The translations under genes were made by a program, and so were the position numbers. Below the pieces are notes generated by a model, which ran no database searches, was not told the DNA's origin, and saw only the letters and a list, made by a program, of their open reading frames with translations. Shown here one piece after another: positions 34,926-45,200 of a DNA stretch of 64,000 nucleotides. The stretch covers positions 2,480,001 to 2,544,000 of the forward strand of contig NC_085123.1 in the NCBI RefSeq assembly GCF_030269925.1, written 5' to 3'. The stretch comes from Bombyx mori (lineage: Eukaryota > Arthropoda > Insecta > Lepidoptera > Bombycidae). The first letter of the stretch is position 1. Every line of letters begins with the position of its first letter.

Positions 34926-35772
34926 TCAATGAAACAAATTATAATGTAATTTTGTTAAGCCGCTTATGCTTTGCACCAAATGTCAAATGTTTGATAATCT
35001 CCAGCGTTGTCCAGTCGTTGCACACCGCCTCCCGTTCTCAACGCATTCATTTTCGATCATAAACTCGAAGGACGAATCTATCTTTATTGAAAAGAAAGTC
35101 ATGACATCGAGTAGTTGGAACGATTATTTAATTAAGTTTTGTGTCAATCTCTGGTTACGATGAAATAGCAATAAACGAGGGAATGAATCATTAAATTTTT
35201 CTATAACTATAACTAAAACCTGAATTGGGTGAAAATTTAATTTTCGTGAATCATTATTGAAATCAATATGGCGGACGTGAAAATAGAATTAATTATGTAG
35301 AATTAAAAACATGATTGAGTTAATGAAGATTTGATTAAGTACTATTTAACTTTAATATCAAAAGTTTTACAATTATGGTCCATATTGGATTAGTGTCTTT
35401 TAGATAAAAAAATTTAACATAAAATAGATTAAAACATAAGCTGATTTTAATTTCAAATAGTATCGTACTTTTAGTTAAAATCCCTGATCCTAATCCTGTA
35501 GTGTGACATCCCGCAGTAAAATTGACATGTTGCACAAACCTGTTTCAGCGCTAAGAGCATTTTGCAACAATGTAAGCGGTAACTGTACTGAATTGTGATA
35601 GTAAATAATGTTTTTTATTACATTTTCTTACTGTTTCGATTATTTAACGGTTAAATAGAGAAATTTATGATTAGTGGTCGTTACTTTTAATGCCCAAGAA
35701 TATTTTTTGATAAGGCTGTAAGGACACAGATACTTTAGTTTCAATGCTTTTAAAGACATGGCTTAATATTCG
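34926..35772. other. No gene recognised
   Basis: No supported feature; two 65-codon ORFs look like chance. Confidence 0.3.
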
Positions 35773-36209
35773 AAGTCGTCGTGGCCTAACGGATGAGGCG
35801 TCCGGTGCATTCGTGTTGAGCGACGCACCGGTGTTCGAATCTCAGGCGGGTACCAATTTTTCTAATGAAATACGTACTCAACAAATGTTCACGATTGATT
35901 TCCATGGTGAAGGAACAACATCGTGTAATAAAAATGCAACCCGCAAAATTATAATTTGCGTAATTACTGATGGTAGGACCTCTTGTGAGTCCGCGCGGAT
36001 AGGTACCACCACCCTGCCTATTTCTGCCGTGAAGCAGTAATGCGTTTCGGTTTGAAGGGTGGGGCAGCCGTTATAACTATACTTGAGACCTTAGAACTTA
36101 TATATATCTCAAGGTGGGTGGCGCATTTGCGTTGTGGATGTCTATGGGCCCCAGTAACCACTTAACACCAGGTGGGCTGTGAGCTCGTCCACCCTTCTAA
36201 GCAATAAAA
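35773..36209 (+). repeat. Full-length Bm1-type SINE
   Basis: The best complete copy here, about 437 bp. The tRNA-related head has an A box (TGGCCTAACGG) and B box (GTGTTCGAATC), the internal pol III promoter. Then come the linker 'ctaatgaaatacgtactcaa', the body from 'tgatggtaggacctcttgtg', and the tail 'cacccttctaagcaataaaa'. SINEs have no coding capacity and depend on a LINE's enzymes. Confidence 0.9.
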
Positions 36210-36216
36210 ACAAATG

Positions 36217-36332
36217 TTTTTTTTATTGCCTTTGTAGGCAGACGGGCATACGGCCCACCTGATGGTGAGTGGTTACCGTCGCCCATGGACTTTAGCAATG
36301 CCAGGGGCAGAGCCAAGCCGCTGCCTAATGTC
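36217..36332 (-). repeat. LINE 3' UTR and tail
   Basis: Inverse of the UTR at 25730-25850 ('gatggtgagtggttaccgtc', 'caatgccaggggcagagcca'). It starts with a T-run immediately after the SINE tail, so the two insertions abut. Confidence 0.75.
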
Positions 36333-36571
36333 TAATGAAGTTTTAAAATCGTTCATTTAACATAGATATTGCCAGCAATAGTGGAATATATAGAAACACA
36401 CATCAGATCATTGAGATGTCGAAATAAGGCGCGCCTCTAATTTATTAGTCCATTGTGAATTCGAGTCTGTATTCAATCGAGCTACGACGACGTCTTACAT
36501 CCCTATAAAATAGGGATGTGCTGATATTTTTTTTTAAATCAAAGCATTATTGTTTGTGTCCATACGTAAAA

Positions 36572-36839
36572 TCTATATCTACATTATTAATATTATAAAG
36601 AGGAAAGATTTGTTTGTTTGTTTGTATTGAATAGGCTCCGAAACTACTGAACCTATTTGAAAAAGTATTTCACTGTTTGGAAGCTACACTATTCCCGAGT
36701 GATATAGGCTATAATATTTTTCGATAAAATTAGGGATCCTTACTAAAACTCCAATAATGTAACCCAAGGTGTAAAACCCAAGGTGTGTAATTTTGGAAAT
36801 GTTGTTAACGACCCGAGCGAAGCCGGAGCGGGGCGCTAG
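36572..36839 (+). mobile_element. Helitron-like non-autonomous element
   Basis: Begins TCTATATCTACATTATTAAT after an A and ends 'agcggggcgctag' before a T. It has a short internal duplication 'aacccaaggtgtaaaaccca'. Shares 'actattcccgagtgatatag' with 57150-57550 (inverted). Confidence 0.6.
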
Positions 36840-36987
36840 TTTAAATATAAAACACTTCTAACGTTCTTACAGTTTTATCACAGTCGGCTAATAAATTACA
36901 CGAAATAAATACGGAGTGAATAGGGCAGTATTTATGAACCGGTATCGGTTTTACGTGTGGCTATAAATGTTTCACATCAAAAAACTA

Positions 36988-37220
36988 CTTCTTACTGGTG
37001 GTAGGACCTCTTGTGAGTTCGCACGGGTAGGTATCACCAGCCTGCCTATTTCTGCCGTGAAGCAGTAATGCGTTTCGGTTTGAAGGGCGGGGCAGCCGTT
37101 GTAACTATACTTGAGACCTTAGAACTGATATCTCAATGTGAGTGGCGCATTTACGTTGTAGATGTCTATGGGCTCCAGTTACCACTTAACACCAGGTGGG
37201 CTGTGAGCTCGTCCACCAAT
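36988..37220 (+). repeat. Bm1-type SINE, short class
   Basis: Starts 'tactggtggtaggacctctt', runs through the body, and ends 'gtgagctcgtccaccaatat'. Headless. Confidence 0.85.
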
Positions 37221-37261
37221 ATTAAAAAAAAAACAAATTACAATGATTTTTTTTTTATTAG

Positions 37262-37519
37262 GCAGAAATAGGCAGGGTGGTGGTCCCCACCCGCGCGGAC
37301 TCACAAGAGGTCCGACCACCAGTAATTACGCAAATTAAAATTTTGCGGGTTTCATTTTTCTTACACGATGTTATTCCTTCACCGTGGAAATCAATCGTGA
37401 ACATTTGTTGAGTATGCATTTTATTAGAAAAATTGGTACCCGCCTGCGGGATTCGAACACCGGTGCATCGCTCAACACGAATGCACCGGACGTCTTAACC
37501 GTTAGGCCACGACGACTTC
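37262..37519 (-). repeat. Bm1-type SINE, head half only
   Basis: Contains the linker and the tRNA-like head ('cctgcgggattcgaacaccg', 'ttaggccacgacgacttc') on the minus strand, but its body stops after 'ggcagaaataggcagggtgg'. Together with 36988-37220 it forms a tail-to-tail inverted pair. Confidence 0.85.
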
Positions 37520-37650
37520 ATTTAGTTTCATTCATTTAGTTTAGGTCTATGATGGGATGAACTCATAAATTTTGACGACGGTATATCAATTGCATTGAAA
37601 TAATATACCCTTTTTCGCAATATTTATATGGTAAAATACTGGTGGTATCT

Positions 37651-38110
37651 TGTTTTTTTTTTTTATGATTGAAAGCTTACTGGTGGCCCGGATGCCTTTC
37701 CAGTTTCACCAGGACAGGTGGGCGAGCAAAGGCTCAGCCAGGAGGGGTGAGATTTGCTAACAAGTGCCCGAGCGGCTCCGAAGGAGACCTAACAACTCAA
37801 GAGCAATTGCTTCGCGAATGAATCTACTACCGGATCGGAATCGCGACCCACTGAGAAGATCCGGCGAGAAACTCAATGGGCTGATGCATGGGTTAGGTTG
37901 CACGTCGACCTCTTTGTCGAGTTCAACGAGAACGGTTACCGGGGTCCCTAAGCCTGCTCCTAGTTTTAGAGCTGAAGGTATCTAATGCAAGAGTTATTGG
38001 ATAGGATGGATCCGTAAGGACGTGTCTAGGGCGACGACGGTGACTTGCTCCTGCGTGATCAGGATTCGGGGAGCAGTCAGCGGCAGCAACGGTAAGGCGA
38101 TTGTCATGAC
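37651..38110 (-). mobile_element. Jockey-clade LINE, 3' end only, with 10-bp target duplication
   Basis: GGTGGTATCT flanks the element (37641-37650 and 38111-38120). T-run at the start, then a 3' UTR nearly collinear with 5203-5640 ('ggcctttccagtttcacca'-type text). Same family as the LINE at 5196-6978. Confidence 0.85.
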
Positions 38111-38120
38111 GGTGGTATCT

Positions 38121-38571
38121 CGTATTGGATCGTAGGAGAGATTTGTTACTCTAAACTATTCTATTACAGATCATCGAATCATCGATCATCGATCACTGAA
38201 ACATCTCGTGTTCCGATAAAAAGGATATAGTCGATAGCAATACTATTAATAGTCCGATTCGCTCAATTATGTTGTGATGTCTGTATACTGACGAACACCA
38301 GAAAGGTCCTTGTCTACTTTTAAAACAACAAAAATATCTAGTTTACAAGTTAGCCATTTATTGAATGAAAAAAAAGTTGATGTATACAACTCCAAAGTAG
38401 TAATCTTTCACTTCACACCTTATAAATCTCAGTGAATCGTTGCCTTCTTCAATAGACTTGTAAATCTTTTACGTAGTGGGCCATTGTGACTTCTTAATAC
38501 GGGCAGCTTGCAACTTTATAAGCTAGCTAGGCATGCTCTGTGATGCGGTGGCTGTTTTTTTTTAATTCAAC
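38121..38571. other. No gene recognised
   Basis: Nothing supported. Confidence 0.3.
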
Positions 38572-38812
38572 CTTTTTTTATTGCTTAATGGGTGGACGAG
38601 CTCACGGCCCATCTTATGTTAAGTAGTCACCGAAGCCCATAGATAATTACAACGTAAATGTCGCCATATACCTTTAGATATGAGTTTTAAGGTCTCCGTT
38701 TTTACAGTAAAACGGCTGCCTCATCTTTCAAACCGAAACTGCTTCACGGCAGAAATAGGCAGGGCGGTGGTACCTACCTGTGCGGACTCACAATACGTCC
38801 TACCACCAGTAA
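38572..38812 (-). repeat. Bm1-type SINE, short class
   Basis: From 'attgcttaatgggtggacga' to 'cctaccaccagtaa'. Headless. Confidence 0.85.
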
Positions 38813-38819
38813 ATAATAC

Positions 38820-38905
38820 ACGCTTCACAGAATAGAGTCCGGTAGACCCCCGGATCGGAATCGCGACCCATTGAAAGGATCTGACAAGAAACTCAGTGGG
38901 TTTAA
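38820..38905 (-). repeat. Jockey-clade LINE tail scrap
   Basis: 'cccccggatcggaatcgcga' and 'gacaagaaactcagtgggtt' match the tail family. Confidence 0.6.
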
Positions 38906-38997
38906 TACTCTCAATTCATACCTAAATGTCAATACTGACAATGAGAGTGGCAATGAAGTGGCAGTAGGCAATCACGCTGACATGTTCTAACTGGTTG

Positions 38998-39021
38998 GGT
39001 TTGTTTGTTTGTTTGTTTGCT
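38998..39021. repeat. (TTTG)n microsatellite
   Basis: About five to six perfect TTTG units. Confidence 0.8.
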
Positions 39022-39104
39022 CTTTTAATTCTTATCAAAGCGAATAGAAGTCATATTATAATTTCTTTTCAATATAAATGTAATATTCGTGCAAGAGAAC
39101 TAAT

Positions 39105-39176
39105 GGGGATATAGCTCAGTGGTAGAGCATTCGACTGCAGATCGAGAGGTCCCCGGTTCAAACCCGGGTGTCCCCT
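39105..39176 (+). tRNA. tRNA-Cys (anticodon GCA)
   Basis: A 72-base cloverleaf. Acceptor GGGGATA pairs with TGTCCCC (one G-T pair), the D arm is GCTC-AGTGGTA-GAGC, the anticodon stem TTCGA/TCGAG encloses CTGCAGA with anticodon GCA, and the T arm is CCCGG-TTCAAAC-CCGGG. A box and B box are intact, the discriminator base is T, and no intron is present. It decodes UGC/UGU cysteine codons. A T6 run follows at once. This is a functional-looking gene, clearly distinct from the SINE tRNA-like heads. Confidence 0.96.
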
Positions 39177-39181
39177 TGTCA

Positions 39182-39187
39182 TTTTTT
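39182..39187 (+). terminator. RNA polymerase III terminator of tRNA-Cys
   Basis: Six T residues start 5 nt after the last tRNA base, the normal pol III stop signal. Confidence 0.85.
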
Positions 39188-39337
39188 CGAGGAACGAAAA
39201 ATGACCTCGTCTATTTGTGCCATGTAGTTCGTAGGTACTATGAATTTAAAGCACCCTTTTGAATTACTTAATTCGGCTACACTTTTATTTACATAAATCA
39301 ATTATTTAATTTATGTAAATAAAATTATTTAATTTAA

Positions 39338-39578
39338 TGGTGGTAGAACCTCTTGTGAGTCCGCACGGGTAGGTACCACCACCATCCTGCCTATTTCTGC
39401 CGTGAAGCAGTAATGCGTTTCGGCTTGAAGGGTGGAGCAGCCGTTGTAACTATACTTGAGACCTTAGAACTTATATCTCAAGGTGAGTGGCGCATTTACG
39501 TTGTAGATGTCTATGGGCTCCAGTAACCACTTAACACCAGGTGGGCTGTGAGCTCGTCCACCCATCGAAGCAATAGAA
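39338..39578 (+). repeat. Bm1-type SINE, short class
   Basis: From 'tggtggtagaacctcttgtg' to 'cccatcgaagcaatagaatt'; carries a 3-bp 'acc' gain at the CCACCACCATCC site. Confidence 0.85.
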
Positions 39579-39956
39579 TTTTTTTTCGAAAGTACTCGAA
39601 GAACATAATAGTTTTTTTTTAATTTCATTTCTAGCCGCGAAACCAATCATATTTTACACTCTTTAGATTTTCAGACAGAAGAATGCGTTCGGAAAGAGCA
39701 GAGAATTCTCAAACTTGAATTGGAACATTGGTGGTGATTCGAGAAGTTTCTGTGTGTGTCATGTTACAAACGTGTCTAGCTTGGGCTTAAGCAATTAAAC
39801 AAATAGACGTATCACCGTCTTCGGCCCAAGCTAAGAGAAAATAACATGTATAACTAATACATAAAATGATGTCCCAAAAACAAATTTATCTATATTAATT
39901 TTTTTTCCACTTTAACACTTGCGATGGGTCACCAAGACTATAATCAGATAAGTTGC
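39579..39956. other. No gene recognised
   Basis: Nothing supported. Confidence 0.3.
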
Positions 39957-40160
39957 TTTTTTCCCTACCTATGCTGATAGCCTTGAGAGGGTATTTCAGC
40001 TTCGCCCTAACATGTAGGTGAGCTCACCGGGCTCAAAGCGGAGTATTGCTAACACTGGCCCTAGCAAGAGCAGTGCTTCACGGAATCTACCACCGGATCG
40101 GAAACGCGACCCACTGAGAAGATCCGGCGAGAAACTCAGTGGGTGTGTCTATGGATTGGT
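39957..40160 (-). repeat. Jockey-clade LINE 3' tail fragment
   Basis: T-run, then 'cctatgctgatagccttgag' and the conserved tail to 'gaaactcagtgggtgtgtct'. Minus-strand element. Confidence 0.75.
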
Positions 40161-40544
40161 GAGTTGCGAGAGGTTATGGTTTGGAGGGGCAGAGCCAATG
40201 CTCCGTCTCGCCTTAGTAGGGTAACACGTCGGCTTTCTTGAGTCATCTATATTAACATGCATAGTAATATCGTAAATATTCGTCGATTTCGTATTTTGAT
40301 TGTAATTTACGTATTTCGATTTGTCAATTCAATTAATTTAGTTGTAATTTCTTAAGTTGTACTACAGCGTATTAAAAGCGAAAGAAATTATGCTGGTGTT
40401 TAATGTAAATTGTATGTGTAAAACGTCTATTATACTGCAGAATTGAGACTTCTCAATCAATGTCCTCTCATACCGATTTACCGCTGGGCGAGCCGTTAGC
40501 TCGTTCATCTTTCTACGCATTAAAAAAATGTGTTTACTGATTTA
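40161..40544. other. No gene recognised
   Basis: Nothing supported. Confidence 0.3.
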
Positions 40545-40727
40545 TTTTTTATTGCTTCGATGGGTGGACGAGCTCATAGCCCACCTGGTGTTAAGTGGTT
40601 ACTGGAGCATAGACAACTACGACGTAAATGCGCCACCCACCTTGAGATATAAGTTCTAAGGTCTCAGTGTAGTTACAACGACTGCCCCGCTCTTCAAGCC
40701 GAAACGCATTACTGCTTCACGGCAGTT
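40545..40727 (-). repeat. Bm1-type SINE, truncated
   Basis: 'tattgcttcgatgggtggac' to 'ttactgcttcacggcag', then lost. Confidence 0.85.
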
Positions 40728-41282
40728 GCAATTATGTTGATATGCTTACTTACTTAATCCTCATGGCAATTGTTCGTATTTAAACATGTAAAGCAACTTT
40801 CGAAGTACCATTAGATTAGTAGGCTTAAAACCATTAAAGTAAATCAGATTTTAATAATCCATTTTATTTTTACAAAATTACAATATCATAAAATTTACAA
40901 ATAAACAACAATTTTAAATGTCAACAGCGCATTAATTATATATTATATGAAATAGGTTAATAACATATTTTGTCTTGAAATAAATTGATGCATTAATCCC
41001 GCAGTCGCGGAATAGTTTCCAAAATGAAATAATAAAATTGTCCTATGCAATATTGATAATACTTCTCGGTTTTATGTAAAAAGTATTTTTTTTTTTTTGT
41101 TTTCAATAATTATATTATATCTTTCGAATATTTTATAGTTCGCACGATATTCTAATGTCGACGTATTTTAGTATTTTAGTTGATTTTACAGTAGCGAAAG
41201 ACTGATTGAAATGGCGAAATTATAAAACTAAGTTGATAAACTCAAGATCATTCTGTTAAGGCAGTTGATGTATGATTTAGAA
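40728..41282. other. No gene recognised
   Basis: AT-rich; nothing supported. Confidence 0.3.
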
Positions 41283-41605
41283 CAGTGCTTCCCAAAGTAG
41301 GGTCCACGCGCCACAAGGGAGCAATTTGATAAATAAGGGAGGCAATGGCACTTAATGAATATTGAAAATCTATATTAAAATTATTTTGAATTTTAATTTT
41401 TAGTTTTTTATTATGTTTTGAACTATTATATACTCTGTTCTGATAACAATTTCATAGTATTTTTTTTTCTAAAACGTTATGTTTCTTAAGGGAACAAATT
41501 AATTTATTAATGTCAAAAATGATGTATTAAGGGGTAATTTATTAATGTTAAAAATTTTAGAAAAGTTACAGTGGGGCATGTCACAAAAAAGGTTGGGAAA
41601 CACTG
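41283..41605. mobile_element. hAT-type MITE with 8-bp target duplication
   Basis: Starts CAGTGCTTCCCAAAG and ends with the reverse complement of CAGTGTTTCCCAACC. The flanks are ATTTAGAA (41275-41282) and ATCTAGAA (41606-41613), an 8-bp duplication with one change. 323 bp, no ORF. It lies about 0.5 kb beyond the cortex stop codon. Confidence 0.8.
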
Positions 41606-42006
41606 ATCTAGAATAAATTTGTCAGATGGTCTCGTGTTACATACGAAAGTCAGAAATTGTTTGAAATATTACTAGGGTTTTGTTGGGAATATTATAATAT
41701 TTATATGCGTTGGGTGTGGCGTGTGGTAGCCGGTAATATCATAATATGCTATTCCGAGTTCGTCTTAATGTTTAACATAGATTAGCTAATATGTAGCGGC
41801 TCTCTGCAATATACTGACATAGTATTGAGTTAAATAGGAGAACGGAAAAGAAGAGAGAAATTATTAGTTTTTTTTTATTTTCCAGACGGAGGCGTCAGCT
41901 TCGCGTATCTTTTTAACTCGATCATTCTTGGGTCTCGAGTCACTAGTCAAAATTTTATTGTAAAAGTATTTTAATTGTGACTTTGGAAACAATTTTTTTA
42001 CGTATT

Positions 42007-42012
42007 TTTATT
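42007..42012 (-). promoter_or_regulatory. Poly(A) signal of cortex
   Basis: AATAAA on the minus strand, about 70 nt beyond the stop codon at 42080. The closest canonical signal downstream of the last exon. Confidence 0.6.
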
Positions 42013-42079
42013 ATATTTCGCGTCCCCGTATTCCCGGCGGCGTCTGACTAGAGTTCACGATCTAAGTTTGAGAAACGAT

Positions 42080-42219
42080 CTAACGCATTGAGAGGCCGTA
42101 AGTCGTTTCGTCCAGGTACAGCGGAAGCGCCCAGAATCTGTCGCATTTCCACTTCTTCCTCTTGGAGTCTTCCGGGAGAAAGTTCCAGATGATGAGGTCT
42201 TCGTCTGCTGTTGCTGTCG
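42080..42219 (-). CDS. cortex: cortex last exon
   Basis: Acceptor 'cataattccag|CGA', 140 bp, stop TAG at 42082-42080. Encodes ATATADEDLIIWNFLPEDS, completing the final WD repeat, a basic KRKKWKC stretch, and the end TTYGLSMR. Fizzy and Cdh1 end in Ile-Arg, which binds the APC/C; here the last two residues are Met-Arg. Confidence 0.88.
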
Positions 42220-45200
42220 CTGGAATTATGACGTATGACGCAATTTTTACTGGTGGTAGGACGTCTTATGGGTCCGCACGGATAGGAACCACCGTTCTGC
42301 CTATTTCTGTCGTGAAGCAATAATGCGTTTCGGTTTGAAGGGTGGGGCAGCCGTTGTAACTATGAGACTACTACTAACTGAGACCTTAGAACTCGTATCT
42401 TAAGGTGGAAGGCGCCATTTGGGTTGCGGCTCCAGTAACCATTTAACATCAGGTGGGCCATGAGCTCTTCCAACAACTTAAAAAAAAGAGGGATGGTAAA
42501 TCGGAAAATAGCACCTTCAAGTTGGGATTTTCATCATTTCAATCGGTATCAAAAACGTACACAGACTATATATGAAAGAATGCACCCGGATTCCAAATTC
42601 TGAATATTTATAAATAAGCGTAATGGCAATCGGGAATCGAATTCCCTGCGAATAATATTTTTTCCGTCAAAAAATTTTAAGCCAGACCTTGAGTTTCGGG
42701 GACTCGTTTAACGAAACATACAATTTTGATACATGAGAAGGTAAAAGTTTATAATACCATTATTTTGTAAAAAAAAAAAACAATTTACCTTACCAAGCTT
42801 AGTTCCATCGGGACTGAAAACCATAGTCCTGATCCGGTCCAGTCCCGAGCGTTCTTCGCCCCATTGATCGACCACTTTATCTGGTCCACTCATCACTACC
42901 AATTGTGAACAAGTCTTCGGCGATGAAACGGCTCGTTCTAAAATGGATTATTCAAGATATATCGAATCGTGACACGCTTTTCCTTTTGTTCAGTGCTGTT
43001 CAATATAATGTAAACAAATTCAATTCTATATACCTATTGTTAAAGGTTTTTTTCCATTACCGATGTTGGCTTTGCTATATGCTAGACAATCAACCTTCAT
43101 CATCATCATTATCATCACACGTCAACATTGCTAGACATAGGCTTCTATTAATAAGCGCTACTAAACCCAGTGTTTAGTTATTTCGTTTTGAAAAGAAAAC
43201 TAGTGTTCCTAAATAGACCGCGAATCGGCAAATGTCATCGTGCTGTGACCATTAGCTAGACGGAGCAACTACTCATGAAAGACGACAAGAGTTGTCATGA
43301 GAATTAAGGTTAGATCGTCGTATTCCAATAGATCTAAAACGGCTTGATTTCACAAAAGAAAAATACGCAATATCCTATAAAGGGTTCTGTTCCTCTTCCC
43401 TATAATCGCCAATCATATATATAAAAAAAAAGCATTTCCATGCATCACTTCTCTTTACAGAGCTGTTGTACTTTTTGCTGACGTAAATGAGTTAGTTACG
43501 TAGTCACGGTACTGGTGATCTAGCATTCGAACTCTCTAATGTAATTAATTACAAAAGCCTAAAGTCGAATACGACAGACCGTAACGTAGGATTGCTTTGT
43601 GGAAAAAAAAAAGCAGGAAGATTGTACCCTGCTGTTTTACGATACTCCCCATCACTATTGCTACTCTTTGTCAATAATTACTCACTAGACCACGAATGCA
43701 AGTGTGACGGAGATAAATATAACGTATATTCGACCAGCACAGGACATATGATGAACATGTCCGGGACTCATGATGTAAAGAGTTCCAGGGGATCAGATTT
43801 GGAAAGCTTGCGTAATTAACGGTTGCATTGGAATATCGCTTAAAGTTGCAGACTATATGCTATTAGATGTCCAATAACATCTATATGATAGGTTATTCAT
43901 ATATTCTTACTGGTGGTAAGACTTCTTGTGAGTCCGCACTGGTAGGTACCACCACCCTACCTATTTCTGCCGTGAAGCAGTAATGCGTTTTGGTTTGAAG
44001 GGTGGGGCAGCCGTTGTAACTATACTGAGACCTTAGAATATGTATCTCAAGGTGGGTGGCGCATTTACGTTGTAGATGTCTATGGGCTCTAATAACCACA
44101 TAACACCCAGGCGGGCAGTGAGCTCGTCCACACATATAAGCAATAAATAATAAAAAACTTGGTAACTTCAAACACTCATGTAATGGTGGAATTCATTTTT
44201 AGCGGCTAATAAAAGAAGACAAAACGTGTATCATAGGATTGTTATAGTAGGTTTCAACCGTACCCGGGTTCCACAAGCTGATGACCAGCTCTCCGGTCTT
44301 ATGGCTGAAGAGCATAGCGTCCAGACTATGGCGGCTGTGGCGGATTGTGGTGTCCGTGACCCGGGAGGTGGGCGCGTCCCACACCGCGACGTGCGCGTTC
44401 ATCCGTGACGTCACTGCGCCCACACCCAGCAAGGCGGAGCGCCATGGGTGCCAGCTCAAAGCCTGAATATCGTAAGATAAAATATTTTCGGATGTGTAAG
44501 ACACGAATAGAACTTAAGTGAGAATTAAAGTCTTGTAGGGGAAAAACGGAATAAAATTTAGGAATTTGCTTGGGAGTATGAAGTCATAGTCAAAAAGTTT
44601 GGGAGCTTAGAGTGTACACTATAAACTGTTTGAACAAATATTTGCCTATTACTTCGATTGTTAAAAATGTTATTTTATATATTACACTGTCGTAGTATCG
44701 AGTATATGATCGTTGAAGCTATCGTGCTTAGAGATGAGTACAAGATCCACTTAAAATGGTGAACCTAGCACTTTCTTCGACATAGCGTGAACACAACCAT
44801 TTGAGCTGATACTTGAGATCAAATTCTCAGTTGATCTTCGACAGAAATATTGAACAGATCACAGTATTCATTGTTGACGTTACCTTAACAGTCCAGTTAG
44901 AGCCCAAACTAGAGTACAAGTGGAGTAGCGGCCAGGTCATGACGAGTACGGTGGTTCCGTTGACGGCCGCGGCCGCCACATACCGTGCGTCCGGAGATAC
45001 GCGCACCGCCAGCATCGTCTCGCCCACACGTCGCCACCCCAGCATGTCTCCAGTGCGAGTGTATGACACCAGCACTCCACGAGAACATCCCCTGAGAGAT
45101 TTAACAAATTTTCGGAAAGTCGGCTGTAACTTAGTATCCAACAAATCTGAGTCACCAACAATAGACGAAAAAGGTTTGGTAGACAATTGAAACTAACAAT

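Noticed and set aside
43083..43177. Coding continuation of the ORF at 42905-43177
   Set aside because: It is antisense to a cortex intron/exon, has a (TCA)n-rich stretch and no motif.
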